Below are positions 18,592 through 26,226 of a DNA stretch of 32,176 bases, piece after piece. The notes under the pieces were generated by a model, which had not been told where the DNA came from, ran no database searches, and saw only the letters and a list, made by a program, of their open reading frames with translations. Each line of letters begins with the position of its first letter. The first letter of the stretch is position 1. This DNA comes from Brevundimonas sp. Its GTDB lineage: Bacteria > Pseudomonadota > Alphaproteobacteria > Caulobacterales > Caulobacteraceae. Where the stretch lies: assembly GCA_004296955.1 (NCBI GenBank), contig SCVB01000024.1, positions 1-32,176 of the forward strand, written 5' to 3'. The position numbers and the translations under genes are program-made.

Positions 18592-18741
18592 GTTTCTCTG
18601 CGGGCATATCCGAGCGTTCTTCAAATGTTCTAGCGCGTGGATCCTGTTCTGGCTACGCTTCGGTATGCGGACGATCTGGACCTTCAGGATAGAGGCTGAC
18701 CTGACTGTCGGCGCCCTTGCGCGCCGGGAGCGGGCGGTGCG
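18592..18741. promoter_or_regulatory. Divergent promoter region of the SEC-C / DUF4238 genes
   Basis: The 150 bp between two outward-facing start codons must hold promoters for both directions. It is more AT-rich around 18600-18690 than the flanking genes. I cannot place -35/-10 elements with confidence. Confidence 0.4.
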
Positions 18742-20913
18742 GTGAGCGGCGACAATCATCACTATCTCCCGCAGCACCTCCAGCGCGGCTTCGCAGCCAT
18801 GCGGAAAGGCAAGACCACGCTGGTCTGGGGCTATCGCGGGGAGGGCGCGCCGCGTTTGACGGCGACTGGAAAGATCGGCGCGCGGAACCGTTTCTATTCG
18901 GCGAGCGGCGACCAGACGATGACCCGGTATGAGAACGGGCCGTTCAACCTCCTCCTGACACGGATGCGAAGCATCCCGCCGGGTGGACGGGCCGATCCGA
19001 ACGACGCGGCCGAGCTGGTCTCCCATTTGGTGTTCCGCAATGCCCACCTTCGCGACGGCATGAAGTTCGCCGCCCAGAAGATGGCGACGGCGGCCGCCGG
19101 CTGGGCGGACGATCCCGAGCGGGTGCGCCGGATGCTCGGCCTAGACAGCGTGCGGCCGACCGCGCGGTTCAGGGCGCATCTGGGACGGGCGTTCGACAAG
19201 GACAGTCGTATGAAGGCGCTGCCCGTGCCTCGAGAGGCGTTCGACGACGTCGCCTTCTCCTTGGTCCGCGAAAGGTTCGGCGGCCTCTGGGCGGACACCC
19301 GCTCGGAGATGCGGACCTGGGCGATCGGTCTGCTCGGCGCCTCGCAGGGCGCCCTGATGGGCGACCTTCACAACGAGGCGCTCGAGCAGAACCTCCATCC
19401 CGAAGGGGTCGCGCGTCAGCTCGGCGCCTTGGACTGGAGCGTGGTTGCGGCGGAGACCTCGGCCGTTCTGCCGGACTGCGTCGCCCTGTCCTTCGACGCG
19501 GAGGGCGTCGGGGCGCCGCTGATGATGGCCGGGGCCGATCGGCCGCTCGTAGCCATGCCGCTGGCCGGGGACCGGTTTCTCGTCGGACGCGCGAAAGGCG
19601 CTCCAGAGCTTTCGCTTCATCTCTGGAACCTGCACGCGGCGGCCTGTAGCGCGGAGTTCTTCGTGGCGGCGGTCGATACGCCAGAGCTCAGGCGGTACAG
19701 CCGCTATGTCGGCGTCCGTGCCTGGTCGGGCATTGACGCCACTCTGGAGGCGGCACAGCGGGACCTGGAGCGGCGAACGTCGCCGGAGGACGATGCGCCG
19801 CCGCTGCTCGCGCCTCCCTGGCCGGTCGCGGCGCCTTCGGCGTCGGATGGACGGGTGAGCGTGACCTTCAACGGCTTGGACGGGGAGGACGTCCAGGCGA
19901 TAGGCCAGGCCCTGTCAATCCTGATCGGCGACCATCTCGAAATGGAGGATCTCGGCCGGCTGGACGCCATCACATTCGCCCGGGACTTCGGGGCCGCCGC
20001 CAAGGCCCTCGACCCGGGAGTGGAGGTCGCCGCGGCGGAGGCGCGGGTCGTCCCTTACGGCACGCAGGTGTCGCTGACGCCCCTGGTCCTGCGCGACGGC
20101 GTCATCCGGACCCACCTGCTGTTCATGGGGGACATCGGCCGGGCCCTGGTCGCCGACGATCCGGGGGTCCGGGACGCCGCCCGGCATGTGGTCGCCGGAG
20201 GGTTGGCCTGGGTGAAGATCCTGCGGATGCGCGAGGCGGCTTTTCCGGGCGCGGTCGCCAGCGTCCTGTCGGACCGCCTCGACCATCAGCGACTCGGCCC
20301 GGCTTCCGGCGGCTGGCAGGCCTATTTTGCGGCGCGGCTTTCGGCCTCCGCCTGGCCGGATGCGGACAGTCAGCAGCGCAGCCTGCTGTTGTCGGCGCTG
20401 GACACGCTTCAGACGGCCTTGCCGGCGCATCGGCTGGACTATCGCTTTCACGGGGACGCCGAACAGCTCGGGACGCAGGCGTTTGCCCTAGCCGGGGAGG
20501 TGCTGGTCCACGCCGGCGCTTGGCTCGGTCATCGGGCGCAGACTGGTCGGCCTTATTTGCCCGAGCAGGACGATGAGCTCCTGGGCGCGTTGCGTGCCGC
20601 GGATCTCGTCTACTGGTTCGATCTTTATCGCGCTGATCTCGAAGCCTTCTGGGAACGGCGGGAGGCTTGGGAGTCGTTCGACGAATTCCTCGCCTTCAAC
20701 CTCCACGTCGACCGCCTGCTCTGGCCTCACGGCCTGATCTTTTCGAGAACCGAAGAGGGCCATTCCTGGCTTCACGTTCCTCTCGCGAGCGACGAGGCGC
20801 GGCTTCCTGGCGAAGCCCTGAAACGGTGGGGGCTCAGCTTGCGCCGGCGCATCGCCCGTCTGTTCGCCGGTTTCAAGGCAGGGAGCGCCATGAGAGGCAG
20901 ATCAAACTCGTAA
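18742..20913 (+). CDS. DUF4238-like protein, 723 aa
   Basis: The N-terminus (GDNHHYLPQHLQRGFA, then KIGARNRFYS) matches the HHYxPxxxLxxF opening of DUF4238, a family of unknown function found in scattered accessory loci. The domain probably covers residues 4 to about 280. The second half (about 370-720) contains VSVTFNGLDGEDVQAIGQAL and a helical tail, not recognised. The start is a GTG at 18742; support for it is only moderate. The gene is divergent from the SEC-C/nuclease pair, sharing a 150-bp control region, which suggests a joint function. Composition is GC-rich, unlike the CBASS segment, so it may have come from a different source. Confidence 0.65.
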   Translation: MSGDNHHYLPQHLQRGFAAMRKGKTTLVWGYRGEGAPRLTATGKIGARNRFYSASGDQTMTRYENGPFNLLLTRMRSIPPGGRADPNDAAELVSHLVFRNAHLRDGMKFAAQKMATAAAGWADDPERVRRMLGLDSVRPTARFRAHLGRAFDKDSRMKALPVPREAFDDVAFSLVRERFGGLWADTRSEMRTWAIGLLGASQGALMGDLHNEALEQNLHPEGVARQLGALDWSVVAAETSAVLPDCVALSFDAEGVGAPLMMAGADRPLVAMPLAGDRFLVGRAKGAPELSLHLWNLHAAACSAEFFVAAVDTPELRRYSRYVGVRAWSGIDATLEAAQRDLERRTSPEDDAPPLLAPPWPVAAPSASDGRVSVTFNGLDGEDVQAIGQALSILIGDHLEMEDLGRLDAITFARDFGAAAKALDPGVEVAAAEARVVPYGTQVSLTPLVLRDGVIRTHLLFMGDIGRALVADDPGVRDAARHVVAGGLAWVKILRMREAAFPGAVASVLSDRLDHQRLGPASGGWQAYFAARLSASAWPDADSQQRSLLLSALDTLQTALPAHRLDYRFHGDAEQLGTQAFALAGEVLVHAGAWLGHRAQTGRPYLPEQDDELLGALRAADLVYWFDLYRADLEAFWERREAWESFDEFLAFNLHVDRLLWPHGLIFSRTEEGHSWLHVPLASDEARLPGEALKRWGLSLRRRIARLFAGFKAGSAMRGRSNS

Positions 20914-21031
20914 TTCAGTCGAACGGGATTAGATTTCGGACCGGGATGCCAATGTCCGCATTTTGCTCGCGTGCCAACGTCCGCTGTTGGCGCGGAGGAG
21001 ACGATTGGAATGCTGACCGATGTCCGTCCTA

Positions 21032-21247
21032 TCAGGACGTTGGCGGAGTTAAGAGTTCCAAGGGATCTGCTTCCAGCGCGCTGGCGATCCGCTCGACGAC
21101 CTTAAGTGTCGGATTGCGCCGACCACGCTCAAGTTCACCTACGTAGCTGTACGAGAGACGGACATCATGCGCAAAAGCCTCCAAGGTAATTCCTTTGGCC
21201 TTCCGGCTTTCACGCACGTTCTGTCCAAAAACTGCCGCCAGCCCCAT
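21032..21247 (-). CDS. Short XRE-family repressor 1
   Basis: A 71-residue protein made almost only of a Cro/CI-type helix-turn-helix: FGQNVRESRKAKGITLEAFA, then LSYSYVGELERGRRNPTLKV. It is paralogous to the next XRE gene on the same strand (shared FGQNVR, LSYSY, GE.ERG.RNPTL). A perfect palindrome lies 34 bp upstream of its start, consistent with autoregulation. It is not a recognisable toxin-antitoxin partner. Confidence 0.85.
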   Translation of the reverse strand: MGLAAVFGQNVRESRKAKGITLEAFAHDVRLSYSYVGELERGRRNPTLKVVERIASALEADPLELLTPPTS

Positions 21248-21280
21248 CAGGCCAACACAACAAGCTCAGCAATTTGGTCC

Positions 21281-21296
21281 AGTTACGATAGTAACT
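21281..21296. promoter_or_regulatory. Palindromic operator 1 (AGTTAC-GATA-GTAACT)
   Basis: Perfect 6-bp arms around GATA, upstream of XRE gene 1. A close variant precedes XRE gene 2, so it is a probable binding site for one or both repressors. Confidence 0.6.
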
Positions 21297-21372
21297 ATTC
21301 GTGAATGACGCGGACGGTGAGACGGCCCATCGCGCCCCTGAGGCGCGTCACCCTAGCCACGGCCATCAACGT

Positions 21373-21585
21373 CTATCGCTGCAGGAGCGAATGGGGCTCA
21401 ACCGCCAAACTGTCAGCGAGTCCTTCGATCACGGCTAAGGTCGGGTTTCTCAACCCTCGTTCGATCTCACCGAGGTAGCTGTAGGATAGCCCGGCGTCTT
21501 GCGCCAAAGCTTCGATCGTCATCTCTCGCCTGAGCCGAATGCGGCGAACGTTCTGGCCAAATGTCGCCTGCAACTCCATCGCCAC
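21373..21585 (-). CDS. Short XRE-family repressor 2
   Basis: A 70-residue helix-turn-helix protein: FGQNVRRIRLRREMTIEALA, then LSYSYLGEIERGLRNPTLAV. It is a close paralogue of XRE repressor 1, in tandem with a 125-bp gap. Its upstream region also faces the divergent ECF sigma gene at 21706, so it may control the lasso uptake and immunity operon as well as itself (inference from layout and the shared palindrome). Confidence 0.85.
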   Translation of the reverse strand: MAMELQATFGQNVRRIRLRREMTIEALAQDAGLSYSYLGEIERGLRNPTLAVIEGLADSLAVEPHSLLQR

Positions 21586-21613
21586 AGGCGCACGGAATTG
21601 GTTGAGCAGTGCC

Positions 21614-21629
21614 AGTCACTATAGTAACC
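21614..21629. promoter_or_regulatory. Palindromic operator 2 (AGTCACTATAGTAACC)
   Basis: Imperfect palindrome agreeing with operator 1 at most positions (consensus AGTYACKATAGTAACY). It lies 28 bp upstream of XRE gene 2 and 76 bp upstream of the sigma factor start, between divergent genes. Confidence 0.55.
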
Positions 21630-21705
21630 AATCATTCCGTCGGGTAGCCTCGTGGACCGCCAGTAGGAGTGACTCTCCGGCCCGGCAGTCAGACGGAGGG
21701 CATGC

Positions 21706-22209
21706 GTGTCTTACGGATCCGATCACATTCAGGATCACCGGCGACGGGCTATGTGGGCCATCTACGGCCGCTACGCTGCTTGGCTGAAGGCAAAGCTAGT
21801 GAGGCGGTACGGCGCTCAGGATGCGGAGGATCTGTTCCAGGAAACCTGGCTGCGGCTCGCGCCCTACCAGACCGTTGGCGAGATCAGGCACCCGCAGGCG
21901 CTTCTGATGCGCATCGCCACCAACCTAGCGGCGGATATGAGCGCTCGGCAGTTTCACCGTACGCGCCATGCCTCCGAAATCAGTCACTCACACGGCTGGG
22001 GATGTGAGTTACCCGCCCAAGCCGATGAAGTGCTGGCAAAGCAGCTTGTGCTTGGCTTGCCAGAGCCCCTTCGCGATGTCTTTGTGCTATCCCGGTTCGG
22101 CGGTCTGACGAACACTCAGATCGGAGAGCAGCTCGGGATTTCTCCCAAAACCGTTGAGTGGCGCATGACCAAGGCCCTGGCTCACTGCGCAGCCCAGCTT
22201 CGGCGCTAG
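21706..22209 (+). CDS. FecI-type ECF sigma factor
   Basis: A 167-residue extracytoplasmic-function sigma factor. Seen: region 2 with YGAQDAEDLFQETWLRL and PQALLMRIATNLAAD, and region 4 with LPEPLRDVFVLSRFGGLTN, then IGEQLGISPKTVEWRMTKAL. It is followed at once by a FecR-type anti-sigma gene and a receptor with an STN domain, the standard cell-surface signalling trio. It probably directs transcription of the receptor and isopeptidase genes when the mature peptide is bound. The start is a GTG at 21706; an ATG at 21751 would lose part of region 2. Confidence 0.88.
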   Translation: MSYGSDHIQDHRRRAMWAIYGRYAAWLKAKLVRRYGAQDAEDLFQETWLRLAPYQTVGEIRHPQALLMRIATNLAADMSARQFHRTRHASEISHSHGWGCELPAQADEVLAKQLVLGLPEPLRDVFVLSRFGGLTNTQIGEQLGISPKTVEWRMTKALAHCAAQLRR

Positions 22210-22223
22210 AGATGGGGCGCACC

Positions 22224-23204
22224 ATGACCAGCCCGACGATCCGGGTTGAAACCGCAGAGACAGAGGCGGCCGCCTGGCACGCCCGTCTGGGCGCGCGTAA
22301 CGTCAGCACCGGCACGATTGAAGAATTCTTCGCCTGGCGCGCGGAGCCGGCGAACGCCGCGGCGTATCGACGTGTCGAGAAGGTCTGGGCCGATACGGGC
22401 AAACTGGCGGACGATCCTGCCATCATGGAAGCCCTCGAGGCTGCGATGTCGCGCAAGGCCGGCACGGGTCGGTCCCGCGCTGTCCCGCGCGGCGTTTTGG
22501 GCCTGGCGGCGGTCGGCGCGGCGGCGGCGCTGGCGATGGGCGGATGGGCGTGGATGCAGAGCCGGACGGTCTTCGTCACAGGCGTGGGGGAGCAGCGCGT
22601 CGTGCAGTTGGCAGACGGGTCGTCGATCCGGCTGGATACGGGCTCGCGGGTCAGGGTTCGGTTCGCGGGCGATCAGCGCCTCGTGGATCTTGAGCGCGGA
22701 CAGGCGCTGTTTACCGTGGCGCACGACCGGGCGAGACCGTTCGTCGTCCAGGCCGGTGGGACACAGGTGACGGCGGTCGGTACGGTGTTCGATGTTCGCC
22801 GTGACGCCGCCGCCGTCAGCGTGACCCTGGTGTCCGGCGTCGTCGATGTGGCGCCGGCGGGGGAGGGCAGGGCGGTGCAGCGGATGGTGGCTGGCCAACG
22901 TACCCGCGTCACCGCCGGAGAGGTCGCCGTCCGTTCAGTCGATGTGCAGGCCGAGACCAGCTGGACGGATGGGCGGATTGTCTTCCGCGATACGCCGCTG
23001 CGTTTGGCCGTGGCCGAAGTGAACCGGTATCTGACGGCGAAGATCGAACTGGAGGCTACGTCACTGGACGCCGTGCCGGTCAACGGGGTGTTCAGGACCG
23101 GGGACCGCGACGCCTTCGTCTCTACGGCCTCGCAGGTGTTCGAACTTGAAGTCACTCCGGGGCCGGATGGAACCGTCCGCCTCTCGGAGCGAAAAAATAA
23201 TTGA
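22224..23204 (+). CDS. FecR-family anti-sigma / signal transducer
   Basis: A 326-residue inner-membrane protein. The cytoplasmic N-terminal FecR/DUF4880 part has EEFFAWRAEPANAAAYRRVE. One transmembrane helix lies at about residues 90-110 (LGLAAVGAAAALAMGGWAWM). The periplasmic FecR domain follows (GEQRVVQLADGSSIRLDTGS), with a C-terminal STN-like segment (LRLAVAEVNRYLTAKIELEA). Known: this type holds its sigma factor until the receptor's periplasmic signalling domain contacts it. The ATG at 22224 was preferred over one at 22212, both lying just after the sigma stop codon. Confidence 0.88.
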   Translation: MTSPTIRVETAETEAAAWHARLGARNVSTGTIEEFFAWRAEPANAAAYRRVEKVWADTGKLADDPAIMEALEAAMSRKAGTGRSRAVPRGVLGLAAVGAAAALAMGGWAWMQSRTVFVTGVGEQRVVQLADGSSIRLDTGSRVRVRFAGDQRLVDLERGQALFTVAHDRARPFVVQAGGTQVTAVGTVFDVRRDAAAVSVTLVSGVVDVAPAGEGRAVQRMVAGQRTRVTAGEVAVRSVDVQAETSWTDGRIVFRDTPLRLAVAEVNRYLTAKIELEATSLDAVPVNGVFRTGDRDAFVSTASQVFELEVTPGPDGTVRLSERKNN

Positions 23205-23274
23205 GAAACCTCTCCGGGGTTACCCGGGGTCTGAACCGTCTCTTCTCTGACGCAGCGTGGCGTCGAGGGGAGCC

Positions 23275-26220
23275 ATGAATATGAGTCGCTCGAGTCTTTT
23301 ATCCTGCAGCGCGCTGGCCGCCTGCGTTCTCGCCGTCAGCACGACGGCCTGCGCCCAAGAGGCGCGCGAGTTCAATATCCCGGCCGGGTCGCTGGGAGAC
23401 GCGTTGAATCTGTTCGCGACCCAATCGGACCAGCAGATATTCTTCACCGGGGATCTGGTCGCCGGTTTGCGGACACCGGGACTGAGAGGGCGCCATGCGC
23501 CGCCGGAGGCATTGAACACTCTCTTGCGAGGGTCGGGTCTCGCCTGGTCCCAGACGCGTCCGGGGGTCATTTTCCTGCGTCGAAGCGGGCCGTCCGAGGC
23601 GGCGGAAAGCCCTGTCCTGCTGGACGAGATCATCGTCACGGGTACGCTGCTGAAGACGTCGGGCGAGCTCGCCTCGCCCGTCGTCGTCCTGGATCGTGAC
23701 GATCTGGATCGCCGTGGGCCCGCCACGGTGGCCGAGATCCTGAAGGACTTGCCGCAAAACTACGCCGGCTCGGCCAATCCCACGGCGACGCTGGCCGGGG
23801 TCGATGGAGCCGGGTCCAACTCGGTGTTCGCCACCGGCGTGAACCTGCGCGGTCTCGGGGCCGACGCCACCCTGGTCCTGGTCAACGGCCGCCGGCTCGC
23901 GGGCACGGGCTACCGGGGGGAGTTCGCCGACGTATCGGCGCTTCCCTCCGCTGCGGTCGAACGGGTCGATATCCTGCTTGACGGGGCCTCCGCCCTCTAC
24001 GGCGCCGATGCGGTGGCCGGCGTGGTCAATGTGATCATGCGCCGGGCCTTCAATGGCCAGGAATCCCGGCTTCGGATTGGCGCCGCCGAAGGCGGGGCCG
24101 AGGACCTGATGGTATCGCATCTCGCCGGAACCTCCTGGGAGACCGGGTCGGCCCTGCTGTCGTACGAATACCAGCAGGTGAACGCCTTCAGTTCTCTGGA
24201 CCGGCCCTGGACCGCGGACGGGGACCTCAGACCCTTCGGCGGTACGGATCACCGGACGCCGTTCGCCTCGCCCGGCAACATCGTCGCCTTCGACCCGGTG
24301 GCCAGGGGCTACGTCTCCCGCTGGGCGATACGGCCCGGTCCCTCGGGCACCGCCACGACCCCGGCGGATTTTGCGGCAGGGGAGGCCAACCTGCAGGCGA
24401 CGGCCCAGGGGCAGGATCTCTCGCCCGAAACCGAACGCAGCAGCGTCTACGGCCGTATCCGGCAGAGCCTCGGCGAGCGCCTGGAACTCACGGCCGACCT
24501 GCGCTTCAGCCAAAGGGACTACAGCATCGCAGGGGCGACGACGCCGGCCGTGTTCAACGTCACGAGCGCCAATCCCTGGTTCGTGTCGCCGTCCGGGGCG
24601 GCGTCCCACACGATCGGCTATTCGTTCTACCGGGACCTGGGACCGCCGCACCGGTTCGGTTCCTCGCGAAGTCTCGGCGTGACCGCCGGCGGTGCTCTGG
24701 AGCTCGGCCGGGATTGGTCGCTGGAAGCCTATCTGGCTCATGCAGAGGAACGGGGCTCCTCCGGGACGGAAGGGCGGCTCAACTCGCGATTCCTGAACGA
24801 GGCGCTCGGCAATATTCCGGATGATCCGGCGACGCCCTATCGGGCAGCGGTGGACGGCTATTTCAACCCGTTCGGAGACGGGACCGCGAACGGTCGGGCG
24901 GTACTGGACTTCATCAGCAACGGCTACACCCGGGCCCATGATCGGAGCCGGGCCAGTTCGGCCAACCTGCTGCTCACCGGCCCGCTCTTCAACCTCCCCG
25001 CGGGGCCGGTGCAGGCGGCGGTCGGTCTGCAGTTCCGGCGCGAGGGCTTCAACACCCAGGTCGAGAGTCTCGGCTCGACCGTGGCGCCGGTGCTGACAAT
25101 CACGCCCGAGCAGGATCGCAAGATCAGCGCCATCTTCGGTGAGGTGCGCGTGCCGCTGGTGGGAGAGGGGAATGCCCGAGCCGGGGTCCGGCGCCTGGAA
25201 CTCTCGCTCGCGGGGCGGTTCGAGGAGTACGACGACTTCGGCTCCACGGCGAATCCGAAACTGGGAGTGATCTGGTCGCCGCTCGAGACCCTGTCGGTCC
25301 GGGCCTCCTGGGGCACATCCTTCAGGGCGCCCGGCCTGCCACAACTCCACGACGCCTCGGCCATCTCGGTGACCTCCCTGCCGCGGGCGGGCGCGAACGT
25401 CCTTTCCCTGTATCTCTATGGCGGCAATCCGGACCTCGAGCCGGAGACCGCAGAGACCTTTACACTCGGCTTTGATTACCGACCGGTCGGCGGCGGCACT
25501 CTGACCGCGAGCCTGTTCAGCACCGAGTTCAGCGACCGCATCGCCCAGCCTGTGGCCGCGAACATCGCCCGCGCGTTGACCGACCCGTCGCTCCAGCCCT
25601 TCGTGACGCTCGTCGATGCGGCCAACAACCCGGCCGACCTCGCTCTGGTCAACAGCTACTTAAACCGTCCGGACTTCGCCAGCGGGAGCCTGTTCCCGCC
25701 GACAGCCTATGGCGCCATTCTCGACGGGCGTTGGGTCAATACCGGCGCCGTGTCGGTTCGGGGTCTGGATCTGTCGGCGCGCTACCCGCTGCTGACGGGG
25801 AGCCATGCGCTCTCGCTTGACGCCTCCGCCTCCTGGTTGATCGACTATGACATCCAGCCCACGCCGACCGCCGATGTGCGCGACGTCCTGGGCCTTGTCG
25901 GATATCCGGCCCGACTTCGTTCCCGCGCCGGCGCTGTCTGGTCGTACGGAAGCTGGGGATTTGACGCTCACTGGAACCACGTGTCGGCCTATGAGGGCCT
26001 GGCCGGGCAGGAGATCGCGGCCTGGAACACGATTGACGTGCGGGCGTCGTGGTCGGCGGAGTCGGGGCCCTTGGCCGGTCTGCAGCTGGCGCTTTCTGTC
26101 CAGAACCTGACGGACGAGGATCCGCCCTTCTACGACTCGCCGGCGGGGTACGGGTTCGACGCCGCCCAGGCCAGCGTCTTGGGGCGCACCGTCGCCCTGC
26201 AGATGATCAAGCGCTGGTAG
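23275..26220 (+). CDS. TonB-dependent receptor with STN signalling domain
   Basis: A 981-residue outer-membrane transporter. Seen: a signal peptide ending near TTACAQ; an STN domain (FNIPAGSLGDALNLFATQSD to PGVIFLRR); a TonB box-like LDEIIVTG; a plug with VNLRGLGADATLVLVNGRRL and LYGADAVAGVVNVIM; then a long beta-barrel ending ALQMIKRW with the terminal aromatic typical of outer-membrane proteins. AGGGGAG before the ATG at 23275 fixes the start; an upstream GTG in frame lacks support. Lying between FecR and a lasso isopeptidase, its likely ligand is the lasso peptide of this locus (inference); STN plus FecR would report uptake to the sigma factor. Confidence 0.9.
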   Translation: MNMSRSSLLSCSALAACVLAVSTTACAQEAREFNIPAGSLGDALNLFATQSDQQIFFTGDLVAGLRTPGLRGRHAPPEALNTLLRGSGLAWSQTRPGVIFLRRSGPSEAAESPVLLDEIIVTGTLLKTSGELASPVVVLDRDDLDRRGPATVAEILKDLPQNYAGSANPTATLAGVDGAGSNSVFATGVNLRGLGADATLVLVNGRRLAGTGYRGEFADVSALPSAAVERVDILLDGASALYGADAVAGVVNVIMRRAFNGQESRLRIGAAEGGAEDLMVSHLAGTSWETGSALLSYEYQQVNAFSSLDRPWTADGDLRPFGGTDHRTPFASPGNIVAFDPVARGYVSRWAIRPGPSGTATTPADFAAGEANLQATAQGQDLSPETERSSVYGRIRQSLGERLELTADLRFSQRDYSIAGATTPAVFNVTSANPWFVSPSGAASHTIGYSFYRDLGPPHRFGSSRSLGVTAGGALELGRDWSLEAYLAHAEERGSSGTEGRLNSRFLNEALGNIPDDPATPYRAAVDGYFNPFGDGTANGRAVLDFISNGYTRAHDRSRASSANLLLTGPLFNLPAGPVQAAVGLQFRREGFNTQVESLGSTVAPVLTITPEQDRKISAIFGEVRVPLVGEGNARAGVRRLELSLAGRFEEYDDFGSTANPKLGVIWSPLETLSVRASWGTSFRAPGLPQLHDASAISVTSLPRAGANVLSLYLYGGNPDLEPETAETFTLGFDYRPVGGGTLTASLFSTEFSDRIAQPVAANIARALTDPSLQPFVTLVDAANNPADLALVNSYLNRPDFASGSLFPPTAYGAILDGRWVNTGAVSVRGLDLSARYPLLTGSHALSLDASASWLIDYDIQPTPTADVRDVLGLVGYPARLRSRAGAVWSYGSWGFDAHWNHVSAYEGLAGQEIAAWNTIDVRASWSAESGPLAGLQLALSVQNLTDEDPPFYDSPAGYGFDAAQASVLGRTVALQMIKRW

Positions 26221-26226
26221 GGCGCC

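Noticed and set aside
18592-19047. N-terminal extension of SEC-C protein B
   Set aside because: The extension overlaps the divergent DUF4238-like gene and is Arg-rich shadow; the ATG at 18591 with a plausible upstream site begins the sensible protein.
21032-21585. XRE pair as toxin-antitoxin antitoxins
   Set aside because: No small toxin gene lies beside either one; the paired palindromes fit autoregulated repressors better.
23299-25350. Antisense open frame of 683 codons opposite the receptor gene
   Set aside because: No recognisable domain or ribosome site; the sense strand is an unambiguous TonB-dependent receptor.
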